Source of the DNA: Gryganskiella cystojenkinii
Taxonomy: Eukaryota; Mortierellomycota; Mortierellomycetes; Mortierellales; Mortierellaceae
Length of the DNA: 30,089 bases
Assembly (NCBI GenBank): GCA_015852425.1
Contig: JAAAIG010000460.1
Coordinates: 357 to 30,445 of the forward strand
Direction of reading: 5' to 3'
In this document: one piece after another, positions 1 through 10,465 of the stretch
Layout of the letters: each line of letters starts with the position of its first letter
Numbering within the stretch: position 1 is the stretch's first letter
Position numbers and translations under genes: made by a program
The notes under the pieces: model-generated
Database searches by the model: none
Seen by the model: the letters and a program-made list of their open reading frames with translations, nothing else
What the model was told of the DNA's origin: nothing

Positions 1-1103
1 CACCGTAGGCCATATCGACGGTAGTCTCACCGAGAACCTTGGAACCGAACTCGGCCTTGACCTGCTTGACCTCCTCACGCTTCTCGGGGATCAACTCACG
101 GAGACGATCCTTCAAGCCCTGTTATGTTCAAATATGAAGTAGACGAAATAAAAGGAGGGGGATGACGGTAAGCATGATTTTCCTTTTTGACTTCTTCGCC
201 CTGAGCTGTGACTGTTATTTTTTTATATTCCGACAGCCCCTTCCTTTCCTCCGCATGCCGACTGAGGTTCCACGCCGTTGAAATTGAGTTTCTTGATTCT
301 TTTTTAGTGCCATATGTGTGTTTGGAGTCTGTCTGTCGGGTTATCTCTTCGTGAGAGAGTTGTTGTTGGGCTCAAGAAAAAAAAAAAAAAGATTTTCTTT
401 CTTTTCACACTTCCCTCTTTTGGGGTTTGCTGGGGTAAAAGGAAAGCCGATCTGTGCTGATTTGTATGTTTGTTTTTCTGCTTCTACCTTCCTTATCAAT
501 GTCATCGTCGCTATAGTGGCTGATATGAAGGTCGGTGTTGTGTTGTGTGGTCGTACGTTTCTTGGTTACTGCTATCCCTGTGATCAGAGTCCGCCCTGCT
601 GAGATTCGCCTTTTGACTATCCTCTTGTCGTTTCTGTAAGTCGCGACCTCTATTCTTTTTTTTTTCTTCTTTCTCCATAGGGTCGCAAATCCAGCCTGTC
701 TATTGAAATATGTGGGTATGGCAGTATATAATAGAAGAGAAATTGATTGTGAAACGCACCTGGGGCTTGGTAGAGTAGGCACGGACGGCAGTGTTGACGA
801 AAGTGTTGTGGCGGACAGCAACCTGTTTCCCAAGAAACGAGACAAGAAAGAGGTCAATTTAGTATGGATTGTTTTGGGAAAGGGGGTGAAAAGAGACTGT
901 ATGATGACTGAGGCCCATCCGTTCGTCTCCCAGTTGCTTTTGTATCATCTTTACGACAAGAGACGACTAACAGCAAAAGGGACAAGAACAGAATGGGCGA
1001 GAGAATACCACGGCTAGCAGGAATGATGAAGTGTGAGAAAGGGGGTGAGTGTTTTTACCTTGGCAAGGCCAGGGAGGCGGAAGGTGGCGCGAAGAGAGGC
1101 CAT
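1..1103 (-). CDS. CIT1: Citrate synthase, mitochondrial (5' part, runs off the window)
   Basis: Condenses acetyl-CoA and oxaloacetate to citrate in the mitochondrial matrix (TCA cycle entry). Exons on the minus strand: 1103-1059, 822-760, and 118 to beyond position 1. The introns (1058-823 and 759-119) have GT/AG ends and all three exons join in phase 0. Exon 1 (15 codons, starting MASLRATFRL) and exon 2 (21 codons, ending in AVRAYSTKPQ) give an Arg/Ser/Ala-rich, acid-poor leader typical of a matrix-targeting presequence. Exon 3 starts GLKDRLRELIPEKR and continues to GETTVDMAYG, the recognisable start of mature eukaryotic citrate synthase. The start at 1103 is the first ATG of that leader. 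Catalytic His and Asp residues lie outside the window. The region upstream is pyrimidine-rich on the coding strand. Identity is firm; the exact presequence exons are splice inferences supported by their fit. Confidence 0.9.
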
Positions 1104-2566
1104 TATGTAAATATGCGATGTATGGAGGGGAGAGGAGAGATGGATGTGGAAAAAAGAAAGGAAAAGGAAAAGAAAAAAGTTGAAATTGGCCCGACCTCGA
1201 TTGATTTTATATTTGTCTCTGTCTGCCTCGTGCGGAGTGTTGTGGCATTGGGAGATGACAAAATTGATGAGCGTCTTTTTTTTTTTATCTCTTCTCCCAA
1301 ACGGATGTGATCATTGTCCGTCGGGCCGGGAGATTCTTTTATTTTCATTTACAGTACTCTGTTACACGTTCGCTTCTTGCTTCTTGGGGAAACAACTCCG
1401 AGGGAAAGCCCACTTTCTTGATTATTCGCTTCGACTGATCTACTTGATTTTGTCCCTCCCCCATCTTCCTTCCCTTGCCCTCTTTTGCACTTTCCGTTTT
1501 TGCCTCTTCTTTTCTCCAACTTCATTCCTTGTCCTCGATCCTCGATCCATTACTTGCTTGATCTCTATCGACAATTGGTCCTCTCCCAAAACCTCACTAG
1601 GCTATTTTTCTATTCTTTTCTAGATCTATGGATGTCATGAGGATTAGGACTGAACGTGCTCAGGATGACCGATGATGGGGAAACGGAAATTACCTGTGGG
1701 TGTTATTATTGCAAACCAGCCCAGTGGATGATCCACCATTCTGCAGCAGAAGCATAATCGTTATCTCGACTGATCGATCGGTCTCCCATAAAAGAAAGTC
1801 TCTCACGCTCTCATTTTGCAAGATTGACTTTTCATATTCATTCATTCGTTCGACTGCATCCGTCCCGACCACATAATGTTTTTTTTTTTTTTTGCTTCTT
1901 GTCCAATAATTGAATCAATTATATAAATGATCCATTAGATCCATGTTTGTCGTTTCCCCATGAAATGAATGACCCAAATCCGCAACATGAACACAACACT
2001 TAATCACACACCATCAAAACAAACCTTCGGTCCCTTTTACCCCGCGCTCTCAGCCTTGCCCCTTCCTCTTTTGGCCTCCCGACTGAACCTTGAAAAAATT
2101 GCACAGGCGAACAGACCGACGACTATGAGAGAGACCGACAGGGGCAAAAAATAAAAACGTCGTCACCGACACAAAAAAACCTTGTCCCTTGCACATGTTC
2201 ACGGCCCTTTTGGTTTTTTTCTTGAATCCACGCGTGATAATCATCCCATCGTGCTCAGATTGTTTCTTTTCTTTCTGTTTTTACATCCCAAAGAAGAGAT
2301 GTCGTCAAAGCGATTAGATATCGCTTTCCCATGCAAACAAAAAAAAAAAACTCTCCGCAGAAGCCGTTATAAAATGAAATGCTTATTTTTTTTGGAGCAG
2401 AGAGTGAGCATAGACTACCGTGACACATGCTGCAAAGGATCCAACAAAATATCTGCAAAAGGGACAAACGAAAGAAAAAAAATTCTTGCTAAAAAAATAG
2501 AAGATAGACCGAGGTAGGTTAAAGCACACAGGAGGACACCGACTCTTATGTCCTTGTCGTTAGATC
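1104..2566. other. Intergenic region without a supported gene
   Basis: Lies between the citrate synthase start codon and the stop codon of the FHA kinase, both on the minus strand, so it should hold the citrate synthase promoter and the kinase 3' UTR. The first part (about 1104-1190) is a purine-rich stretch, meaning CT-rich on the coding strand, as expected for a fungal leader. Several A or T homopolymer runs occur (for example near 1270, 1879 and 2340). Open frames here are short, overlap on both strands, and show no recognisable domain. No tRNA or repeat was recognised. Confidence 0.5.
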
Positions 2567-5464
2567 TCACTCGTAGCCTGACTCGAGACGTTGCGGATTG
2601 ACGAGACCTGAGGCACTCGTGCCATCGACGTCGCAGCTGACGATATGCTTTCCGATACTCGCGTTTGCTTTTTCGCCAAGTCTATTGCCCAGCGAGAAGA
2701 TGACGAACATTCTGTTAGCAGCTGAGCACCTCCAAGTCGATGGTCCATTGATGTTGGAAAATCCAAATGAGAACGAACCTTCCGTATAGGTGGACAAGGC
2801 TCGCTTGATTCCCTCCGGCCGATCCGACTTTTGTTGGGTCGTTGGCGTTGTAGTACCCTCATCGATTCCTGCCAAGGTCACAAACCGCAAATGCCTTGTC
2901 GACTTGATCCAGTGCGACAGCGTCGTCTCCCGGTATTTTTGACGAAGCCAAGCAAGATCGTTACGGATCCAATCCGAGTCTAACGCCTTTTCAACCGTCC
3001 ATCGAGTCCGAGGATCCTTTGCGAGCAAACCCCGAATCAGATCCTTCACTTGGCTACTGAGTCCGGTCCAAATCTGGCTCTTGAAAGTCAAGGCGCTAAT
3101 ATTATTATAGAGATAAACAACACAAAAGGAAAACGTCAGTGCATTCAATGCTGAACGTTGACTGCGATCGCGATAAACCTTGATCCGTTTGGTAGCAGAA
3201 GCATGAATGGGACTTACCCAGATTGCACCTTTCGATACATCACCACCTCCTCCTCATTTGCATAGTTCTGTGTGAAGGGATGGGTACTCGAAAGAACAAC
3301 ATACATCGTGATGCCGAGACTCCAGCTGTCAGCTGTAGTTCCGTATCCGGCACCATGCGAATGCTTTACATCAAAGATCTCCGGCGCCCTATGCGATCAT
3401 GGAACAACAGTTGCTTCAGCAATTCTACATTTTTTTCTTTTCTGAAGGAATGACATTAACCAGTACTTTCACCGTCAGGCACATTCAGCTGCATTCATCC
3501 ATCAAAACTTACATGTAAGCAAAAGTGCCACACATGGTCTTCATCACATGTGTATCTCCGATATCGCGAGCCATGCCAAAATCCGTCAGGAGTAATCGCG
3601 GGTACTTGGTGGCCGAAGTCAGAAGGATATTTTCGGGCTTCAAGTCTCGATGTGAGATGTTTTGCTTGTGGAGATGCTAAAATTTAAAGGGATTCAGAGC
3701 GCCTATTGTCAGATCAATTTGGCCCCAAGTTTCGCATGCCGAAAAAAAAGTCGATTGAAGAACTTACTCGAAGTGCAAGAAGGATCTGGTAGATCGCAAA
3801 TTTGGCCTCCATCTCGGACAGAGGACCGTTTTTGATGATATAGTCAAAAAGATCACCTCCAGGCAGCATTTGCATAAAGATGTACATGTATCTCGTTGTT
3901 CTGATCACATCGACCACAGGGACAATGTTGGCCTATCCAAGAATGTTTTCCAAGAGGATTTGCGTGTGAACACAAAGTTGCCACCAATTTTCGACAGAGT
4001 AAAATCAACAAAAGACCACACTTACATGGTCGATCGCTCGAAGGATATTCGCTTCGTTATTGATGTCAGTTCCACCTGATTTTTCGGGGCAGCCGAATCG
4101 AATCCGGTCCATGATCTTGACGGCCAACTGGGCCTTGGTCTTTCGGTGGACGGCTAGGTTCACTTTTGCGAACGATCCTCTATCAGAAACAGAAGACAAA
4201 TATGAAAAAAATGTACAGTGGCGTGTAAGCTTTTTCGTTGTTTCCTCGATGAAGAGATGACGGATGCGCCATGATTGATTGGGGTTGCTTACTTTCCTAA
4301 GGTCCGAGGCAAAATCTGGAACGACTTTTCGACAGTCTACGTGTTGATTTGGGAATGAATGAGGAGTGTCAAGGCATTAAAGACAGAGTGGCATGTTAAA
4401 GCTCATAAAGACTTGATCAAACCATTCCTATTTTTACCTCGATCTCCGGGTCCTTGTGGTCCAAAGTGGTCGTCAACAGGTCCTGAAAAACAAACTCTAC
4501 GAAACAAAAAAACAAGCATGATCACATGGTCCGTCAAACTGGCTTCGTTGTGATCGACCATGGATCTGTGCGCACCTTCCGGATCCTTGGATTCGGACGA
4601 TATGTATAACTTACGGTGGTTGCGTCGAATACGGATCGAGTCTCCGTGCGATAGCACGACAGATTCACCCTTTCCGATCAAGCGTCCGTTCCAGTAGGTG
4701 CCGTTCGTGCTCATATCCTGTTTTTGTTTTTGATCAACCAGGTCACGAGTAGACGTGAGAGTGAAGGTGAGTATCCTTTTTGTTTGAATGACCATGACGC
4801 TCTTGCAAGAACAAGCTCACCATACCTCGCAAAGTACAAAACCGGAGGCACTCTACGAGAGAAAAGGCACGTTGGATCTTAAGAATGGAGACCCGAAAGC
4901 AAAAGCCATACTTTGGTGGCAACCGGGATATGACTTACGGTATAGATGCGACAATGACGGTTTGAGATCACATCGTCCGACAGAACAAGATTACTACACG
5001 GAAGAATCACGACAGAGCCAATGTCAGTCTCCGAGAGAACCAAAGGAGTCCGAGCCAAGTGTTCATCTGAAGAACAGTATTCTGGTGGCAAACACTCTTT
5101 TCTTCTTACCAATTTGCGCTACGACCGATCGTCACCGACTCTGCGAGATGGACGACCAGACATGCTGGTTACCAGTAACATATAAAGACATGTTGAAGGC
5201 AAGCGAGAAAGTTGGTAAGAATATGAGGCAAAACTGCAAAAAAGGTTGGATGGCTCGTCATTCTGCATGCATAGGGTGACAACTTTAGTGCAATGGAGCA
5301 TGCGTTATATGAACCCCTTTTGATCACGTACTATCGAGTGTGGTTCTGTCGACGAGCCAGCCACAGACGTTGTTGTCTTGCTTGGAGAGGGGAGTGTTTC
5401 CGGTTTTGAAGCGGGGCGAAAGAGTAGGTGTAAGGTTCTGTGTCGCAAGAGTTTGCGAGACCAT
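2567..5464 (-). CDS. FHA-domain serine/threonine kinase, CHK2/Rad53/Cds1-like
   Basis: Likely a nuclear checkpoint-type kinase that binds phosphothreonine through its FHA domain. Exons on the minus strand: 5464-5332, 5164-5110, 4993-4939, 4852-4826, 4717-4615, 4496-4438, 4336-4293, 4179-4026, 3932-3768, 3676-3513, 3388-3218, 3095-2567; phases sum to 552 codons. FHA (about residues 36-125): VTIGRSANC with the phosphate-contacting Arg59, SNRHC (Ser73, His76), STNGTYWNG. Kinase (about 152-415): loop LGKGSFAKV, AVK Lys180, helix-C Glu201, HRDLKPEN at 274-281, DFG 297-299, MAPE 320-323, all intact. The order FHA then kinase, with one FHA, matches CHK2/Cds1 rather than two-FHA Rad53. The C-tail has no recognised domain. 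A possible extra intron near 2725-2790 would change the last part. The start is the first ATG giving a short leader before the FHA domain. Confidence 0.85.
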
Positions 5465-6834
5465 GATGGGTGGTGGTGGCGAGTAGTAGTAGTTGTATGA
5501 GTGGTATGTGTTTTCCAAGTGGGGTCAAAACACTGATGAGAGAAAGCGAGTTGAAAGATCTGTAGAGAGAAGGGAAAAGGCGCGGTTGTGAGAGAAAGAG
5601 GCGAAAGAAGACAACGAGTTATATTGGACAGCCGTTAAATATTTTTGGACCATCTGTGAACATTTGGGAAAAAAAGCGCCACCAATTTTTTTTGATTTTC
5701 GAACGAATATTTTGTCCTGTTGGCCCAGGCTTTCCTTTCGCAGCCTTCGATTGATTCCAGCTCAAATAATAAGCAACCAAACCAGCGGCGACTCGGCAAC
5801 TACAACCACACGACCCCTCTTCGAAGGGCCGCCTTTTCCATTATTTGTAAGCTGTTCCCGTTGTTTCTCGTACACCAACGTGTGCCTTGATACCCTCAGA
5901 TATTCATCATAACAGCATCTTCCCTCTTTCACTCTTGTTTTTACAAGATCACGAAATGGACCAAAGAAATGCAAACAAGTAGGTGGCCATTGACGAGGTC
6001 GCACTGATGAGAAAGCCAAATCGTTTCAATATTTCCACCTTTGGGAGTAAGAATGCATTAAGGAGAGAAACTGACTTTTTGCTGATTTTTGGGGTCATTT
6101 GTTTGTGTGAGAATGAACTGGTAAAACACAGGCGCAAAACCAGTTGAACGTACAAACACACTAGCACACTCACGCATAAAAATTAAAATTAAAATGGACA
6201 CAGACTGAGGATCGCAGCAAAGTAAAAAGGGACAAAACAAGCCAACAATCACGGCTCTGCCACAGGAATTAGCACCGTTGGAAAACTACGATAAAACTCT
6301 AGATTTTCTTTTGTCCGCTGGATCGTTTCATATGTTACCTTCACTGATAGCATAACAGCACGATCTGTTGTTCAATTAAAAAATTTGCTGTGCTCCAAAA
6401 GCCCAAAGTGTGTGCGATTGGAGATGTCGATTCATCACGTTAATGGGGCCAAAGATGTTTGCATGAGTCCGAACGATGACCATAAAAAAGCACCGTACTT
6501 TTTTTGACAGTCCGAAAAGAGATTACCCAAAAAAAAAAGTTTTCCCACAGGTGTTGTCCACTTCGAGCTCATTCTCCTTATCGATTACATCTCCAGGGAA
6601 AGGGGCAAGCCTTTGCCAACGACAAAAAACAAAGGCGAAGCATGCATACTTTGCCCGGACTTTGCCAAAAAAAAAAAAAAATACAGTTTATTGATTTATC
6701 TTAGCCTCATTTAGTCTTAATCTATTTCGCTTTCATGGTTTGCAATCTTTCCTCGACAGTATCTTCTTACATTCCCTATTTCACTCCCCCCTCGTAGACA
6801 TACCCCTCCGCTTCTCCGCTTCCCATCTCGTGCC
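5465..6834. other. Divergent intergenic region between the FHA kinase and K1
   Basis: Separates the minus-strand FHA kinase from the first plus-strand array gene and should contain both promoters. No convincing coding region was found; the open frames are short and without recognisable domains. The K1-proximal end has A-runs, two ACTTTGCC copies at 6648 and 6659, and a CT-rich leader at about 6775-6830 just before the K1 start codon. Confidence 0.5.
6648..6666 (+). promoter_or_regulatory. Pair of ACTTTGCC motifs upstream of K1
   Basis: Two direct copies at 6648-6655 and 6659-6666, spaced 11 bp start to start, the second followed by an A-run. They lie about 170-190 bp before the K1 ATG. The same octamer, or its ACTTCGCC variant, occurs upstream of all five other array genes. 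A role in regulation is inferred. Confidence 0.35.
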
Positions 6835-9800
6835 ATGAGTTTCGAGAAAGAAATGATGGAATCCTTTCCGCCTGGGGCAAAGGTGCTCACACATCCTGAC
6901 TCCCTAGCTTCGACGTTGAGCTTTGACGGAAAATCTACCGGCGGAAGCAATCTTTCGTCAATTGATTGCCGACACTCTGTTTCTGCATTTCCGCTACCCA
7001 TGAGTTACCTTCAAGCGGCTCCTCTGGATAGCATTGAAGAAGATCCTCGGCACCCAGTTAACCGATTTTCTGTATTCTCAGTTCCTGATCCTGCCACTGT
7101 GCCCGAACACCAGTTGCACCTGGAGCATCCATCGTTGTCAACGCCACCGATATCGCCTTCGGTCCTATCACAACTCAGGCCACCTTCACCGTCGTCGCGA
7201 GAGACTTCAGTACTCCAAATACCAATCTCATCTCCTTCACAGATGCTGTCGCCGCCGATATCGCCTCCACCAAAACAACCTCCGCTGCTAACACAACAGC
7301 TGCATCAGCAGCACGAATCACTACCACAGTTCTTGTCCAGGGTCGGAAATACAATGGGAGTCGATCCTAATCTATCGGCACATTTTGCCTCGCTAGCTTT
7401 GGAATACCATCACAATGAAAAAGCGAAAGAATTGAAGCAGGGCCAGCACGAGCAGGTTTCGACCCTTCCGAGTCTGATTGGTCAGTCGAACTTGTACGCC
7501 AACGTCGCTGTGCCCACTCCGTTTTCTATTGTCACCCCCGATACCACCGCCACTACCTCTCCTGAGGTATCAATCGTTCCCACTTCCACAGTTGCTGATG
7601 CTGATGCAAACGGACCACTCACGCTCAAGTCCGACACAGCCACTTCTGTCGTCAGCAATCATGACGCTTCCTCGGCAAAAGTCCAACATGTAAATCTTAA
7701 TCCCCACTCAAGGGCGTCTCCACATGATAACCCTCCGGCACGCCAAGATATCCTTTTTGACTTTCACCGTCGTCCTCCATCCCCTTTCGTCGCGCTCCAA
7801 TCTTCGCCTCCGCCTCTGGAAGGCGTGCCCAGGTTTCCATCTCAGACTCCAGTCAGGGAGATGCCACCTGGACCCTCTCCAATTTTGTCCACGACAGCAG
7901 CCGGTCAGCTCCTCCGTTCGCTGAGCAAGAAGGTCGATAGTTCAAGAGCTGAGGTCGTAGGGGATTATATATTGCTCAAGCCCTCGATTGGAGAGGGCAA
8001 ATATGGCATGGTGTTTGGTAGCAGTCATTCGGAATCGAAGTTAAAATATGTAAGTGCATCCTCTTGCTCCATTTTTTCCAGACTTTTGCTCACTTGCACG
8101 GGGCAGTACTTGGACGATTTAAACACTCACGAAAGCCCTTTGCTGTCCTTCATTCTTTACTTCTCTCTCAATGTCCTGCTTATTTTTCTTACAAACAGGC
8201 GATGAAGCGGATCGTCAAATCAGCCCACGACAGCGTTGCAATTTACGAGGCCGCCCTCTTGAAAAAACTGAAACATAAGAACATCGTGACTCTCCACGAG
8301 TTCCTTGAAACTAAAAACTACTATTACCTCGGTAAGGAACGTCTCCCAAAATCAAGTACAATGAATCCAAAGTCATCACCATGAAGTTGAACCTTAAACT
8401 CTTTCTCGCTTTCTCGTCTATTTTCGCCTTTTCTATATGCTTTCCCCCAAATTAACCTTGCTAGTACTTGACCTTTGCGACGGAGTACTGGTTAAGCAAA
8501 ATCGTGCAAGCGGTGCCGCAGAAACCACCTTCCTCGAGGCTCAGTGCAGGACAATCTTCCGTCAGCTCGTCCTGGGCATCGAATATCGTAAGTTTTCTTC
8601 CCTTTATTACTTTTCGTATGATATTTCCTCACCATATGCGTCCATCAAAATTGATCGTTCGACTCGCTGAATCTTCTCGTTTATTCGTCGTGTACTCTGT
8701 CAGTTCACGGTCAAGGTGCAGTTCATCGAGACATCAAGCCCGAAAACTTGTTGTTCTTTCGAGAAAAAGGATCAGAAGAAAAAATTCTGAAGATTGCGGA
8801 TTTTGGGATCTCCAAGGTCTTTTCAGACGGTGAGGCAATGAATGTCGGAAGCAAGTGTGGGACTCTCGCGTTTCTTGCACCGGAACTTGTCCATTGTGAC
8901 GGCCGAACCGAGTATGATGGCCCCGCGACGGATATCTTCTCCATGGGCGTAACGTTGTACGTGATCTTCCACGGAGTGCCTCCGTTCAGTGGCGGCGCTG
9001 GAGGTATCTTGGATTACAAGAATGGGCGCAGGGACGACCCTGAGGAGACCCCGATGCTCTTTATGGATTTGATCAACAGGATGCTGGATCTGGACCCGAA
9101 CACGAGGATCACCATGGATGAGATTAGGGTATGCATGCCCGCATTGTTATCTCTTTCGATTCTTCATGAAAGGCGAGGACGCGTATCCTACCCGGTGCCT
9201 CTTGTCGAGATATCTTCATATGAATGTTAATAACTGGTTACTTTTGATTTTACCATATTCTGCCGTAGATTCATCCGTGGTTGACCAATCGTGAACAAGA
9301 CCCATTGATCTCGAAGGAACGGAATGTTGGAAGCAAGGTCGAAGTTTCGGAAGAAGACCAGAAGAACGCTGTCCAAAAGCATCGTCTGCGCCAAGTGACA
9401 GTGGTGGTAAGATTATCGAACTGATGGAAGACGTCTTGCCTGCAACATGACTTTCTATCGGCTTATTCATTTCTTCCTTTCCTAAACTCCCAAAAAAAAA
9501 AGGTTCGAGCCGTGAACAAATTTAAAGAAAAGGCAAGAACCAGAAATCTCAGCCTAGCAATGGAAGAGGGCTTCCAGACGCTGATCCCCCCAGCAGCGCC
9601 TACACCAGCACCGACAACAGAGTATGCAGCCTCCACAGAAACAGCGATGACAACAGAAAGCAGCGAGAATGAGCCACGCGATGGCGATGGTGGTAATGCT
9701 CAAGACCCCAGTGTCACTGATGGATTTTTGACCACCGGTCTTTCTGATTATGATTTTGTCGTCGTCAAGAGCCGAGGCACAACTGCCACCACGTGTGAGA

Positions 9801-9913
9801 CAATTGACGCCAGAGCGGCTTTGGACAACAATGATCATGTCGGCGGTGACGGCAGCGGCGATGCCGCCCCTGAGCTTGATTGTTGGGAAGAGGATGAATG
9901 GGATATTGAGTGA
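6835..9913 (+). CDS. K1: CaMKK/Sak1-like serine/threonine kinase, array member 1
   Basis: Exons 6835-8049, 8199-8331, 8465-8587, 8704-9128, 9269-9406, 9503-9913; the reading frame is continuous for 814 codons. The first 370 residues are Ser/Pro/Thr-rich and probably disordered, with SSIDCR at 41-46, the K1 version of the array SSxDPR motif. No clear coiled coil is seen. Kinase: loop IGEGKYGMV (Gly386, Gly388), AMK Lys408, helix-C Glu422, YLHGQGAVHRDIKPEN (HRD 498-500), DFG 523-525, LAPE; predicted active. After it comes IHPWLT (633-638) and VEVSEEDQKNAV, the pattern of CaMKK and fungal Sak1/Elm1 kinases. The last exon begins VRAVNKFKEKARTRNLS, a basic segment where animal CaMKKs carry the calmodulin-binding region, and ends in an acidic tail (WEEDEWDIE). 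Substrate is unknown; upstream activation of SNF1/AMPK-type kinases is a family-based inference. Confidence 0.87.
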
Positions 9914-10465
9914 GCGAAGAACAACTTGTCAATCATTACGGTTGATCAATCTCGAAAGAAGGCGAAGTAGTCTGCTGATCGCCAACTTGCTACGCCACGC
10001 ATCAAAACTTCACAAGAATACAAATAAAAAAAGCGACCGTCGCCACAAAGAGATACGAGACATTATAGGTTTACACTAGGTGATCAACCTTGGAGTGTGT
10101 CCCTTGATCCCCAAGGCTAACAACGTTGGAAATAGGGTCACGGTGTGTTTGCTCATCACCTGAATTGAACAATATAAACATCATGATATACTGTAGTTTC
10201 TTCGCCATGATCCGCAGCCAATGTTTTTTAATGTTTTTATTTTCCACGCTTTGTCGACAAGCAGCCTTTGCTCGTGCCAACTTTGCCTTCCTTTTTTCGA
10301 GTCTGTAACTCACTCTTCTTATTTAACGGTCACCTTTTTTCATTATTCTCTTTTTCTCTTTTTCTCTTTTATCAAACATCTTCCCCCTCTTCCATCATAT
10401 TAAATATATTAACTTCGAGTCTCTTATTTCGTATATTCCTTTCTCAACATCTTTCTCATCGTACC
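9914..10465. other. K1-K2 intergenic region
   Basis: Contains the K1 3' end and K2 promoter. Holds GGCGAAGT (ACTTCGCC on the minus strand) at 9961-9968 and ACTTTGCC at 10280-10287, then a strongly CT-rich leader from about 10290 to 10460 before the K2 ATG. No gene was seen. Confidence 0.5.
10280..10287 (+). promoter_or_regulatory. ACTTTGCC motif upstream of K2
   Basis: Exact copy of the octamer, 186 bp before the K2 start codon. A reverse-strand ACTTCGCC lies further upstream at 9961-9968. Function is inferred only from its recurrence in front of each array gene. Confidence 0.3.

Noticed and set aside
405..857. 150-residue open frame on the minus strand near the citrate synthase gene.
   Set aside because: It mixes intron sequence with citrate synthase exon 2 in the wrong frame; the correct frame of 822-760 gives the presequence end.
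1144..1623. 159-residue Phe/Leu/Cys-rich open frame upstream of citrate synthase.
   Set aside because: Composition follows pyrimidine-rich promoter DNA; no motif, no homologue recognised, and overlapping frames on the other strand.
4879..5112. Apparent degenerate FHA domain lacking the phosphothreonine-binding Arg (reading ...VVILPCSNLVL...).
   Set aside because: This frame reads through an intron. Splicing 5110 to 4993 gives the canonical TIGRSANCNLVL in frame, so the FHA domain is intact.
5949..6252. Overlapping minus-strand frames with hydrophobic stretches in the divergent region.
   Set aside because: Two frames over the same DNA, no domain, no exon-like continuation; best explained as chance.
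10268..10465. N-terminal extension of K2 with a hydrophobic, signal-peptide-like stretch.
   Set aside because: Lies in the CT-rich leader, which encodes Phe/Leu/Ser in any frame. The paralogs support the ATG at 10466. The same reasoning applies to extensions of K3 (13668), K4 (17200) and K5 (20476).
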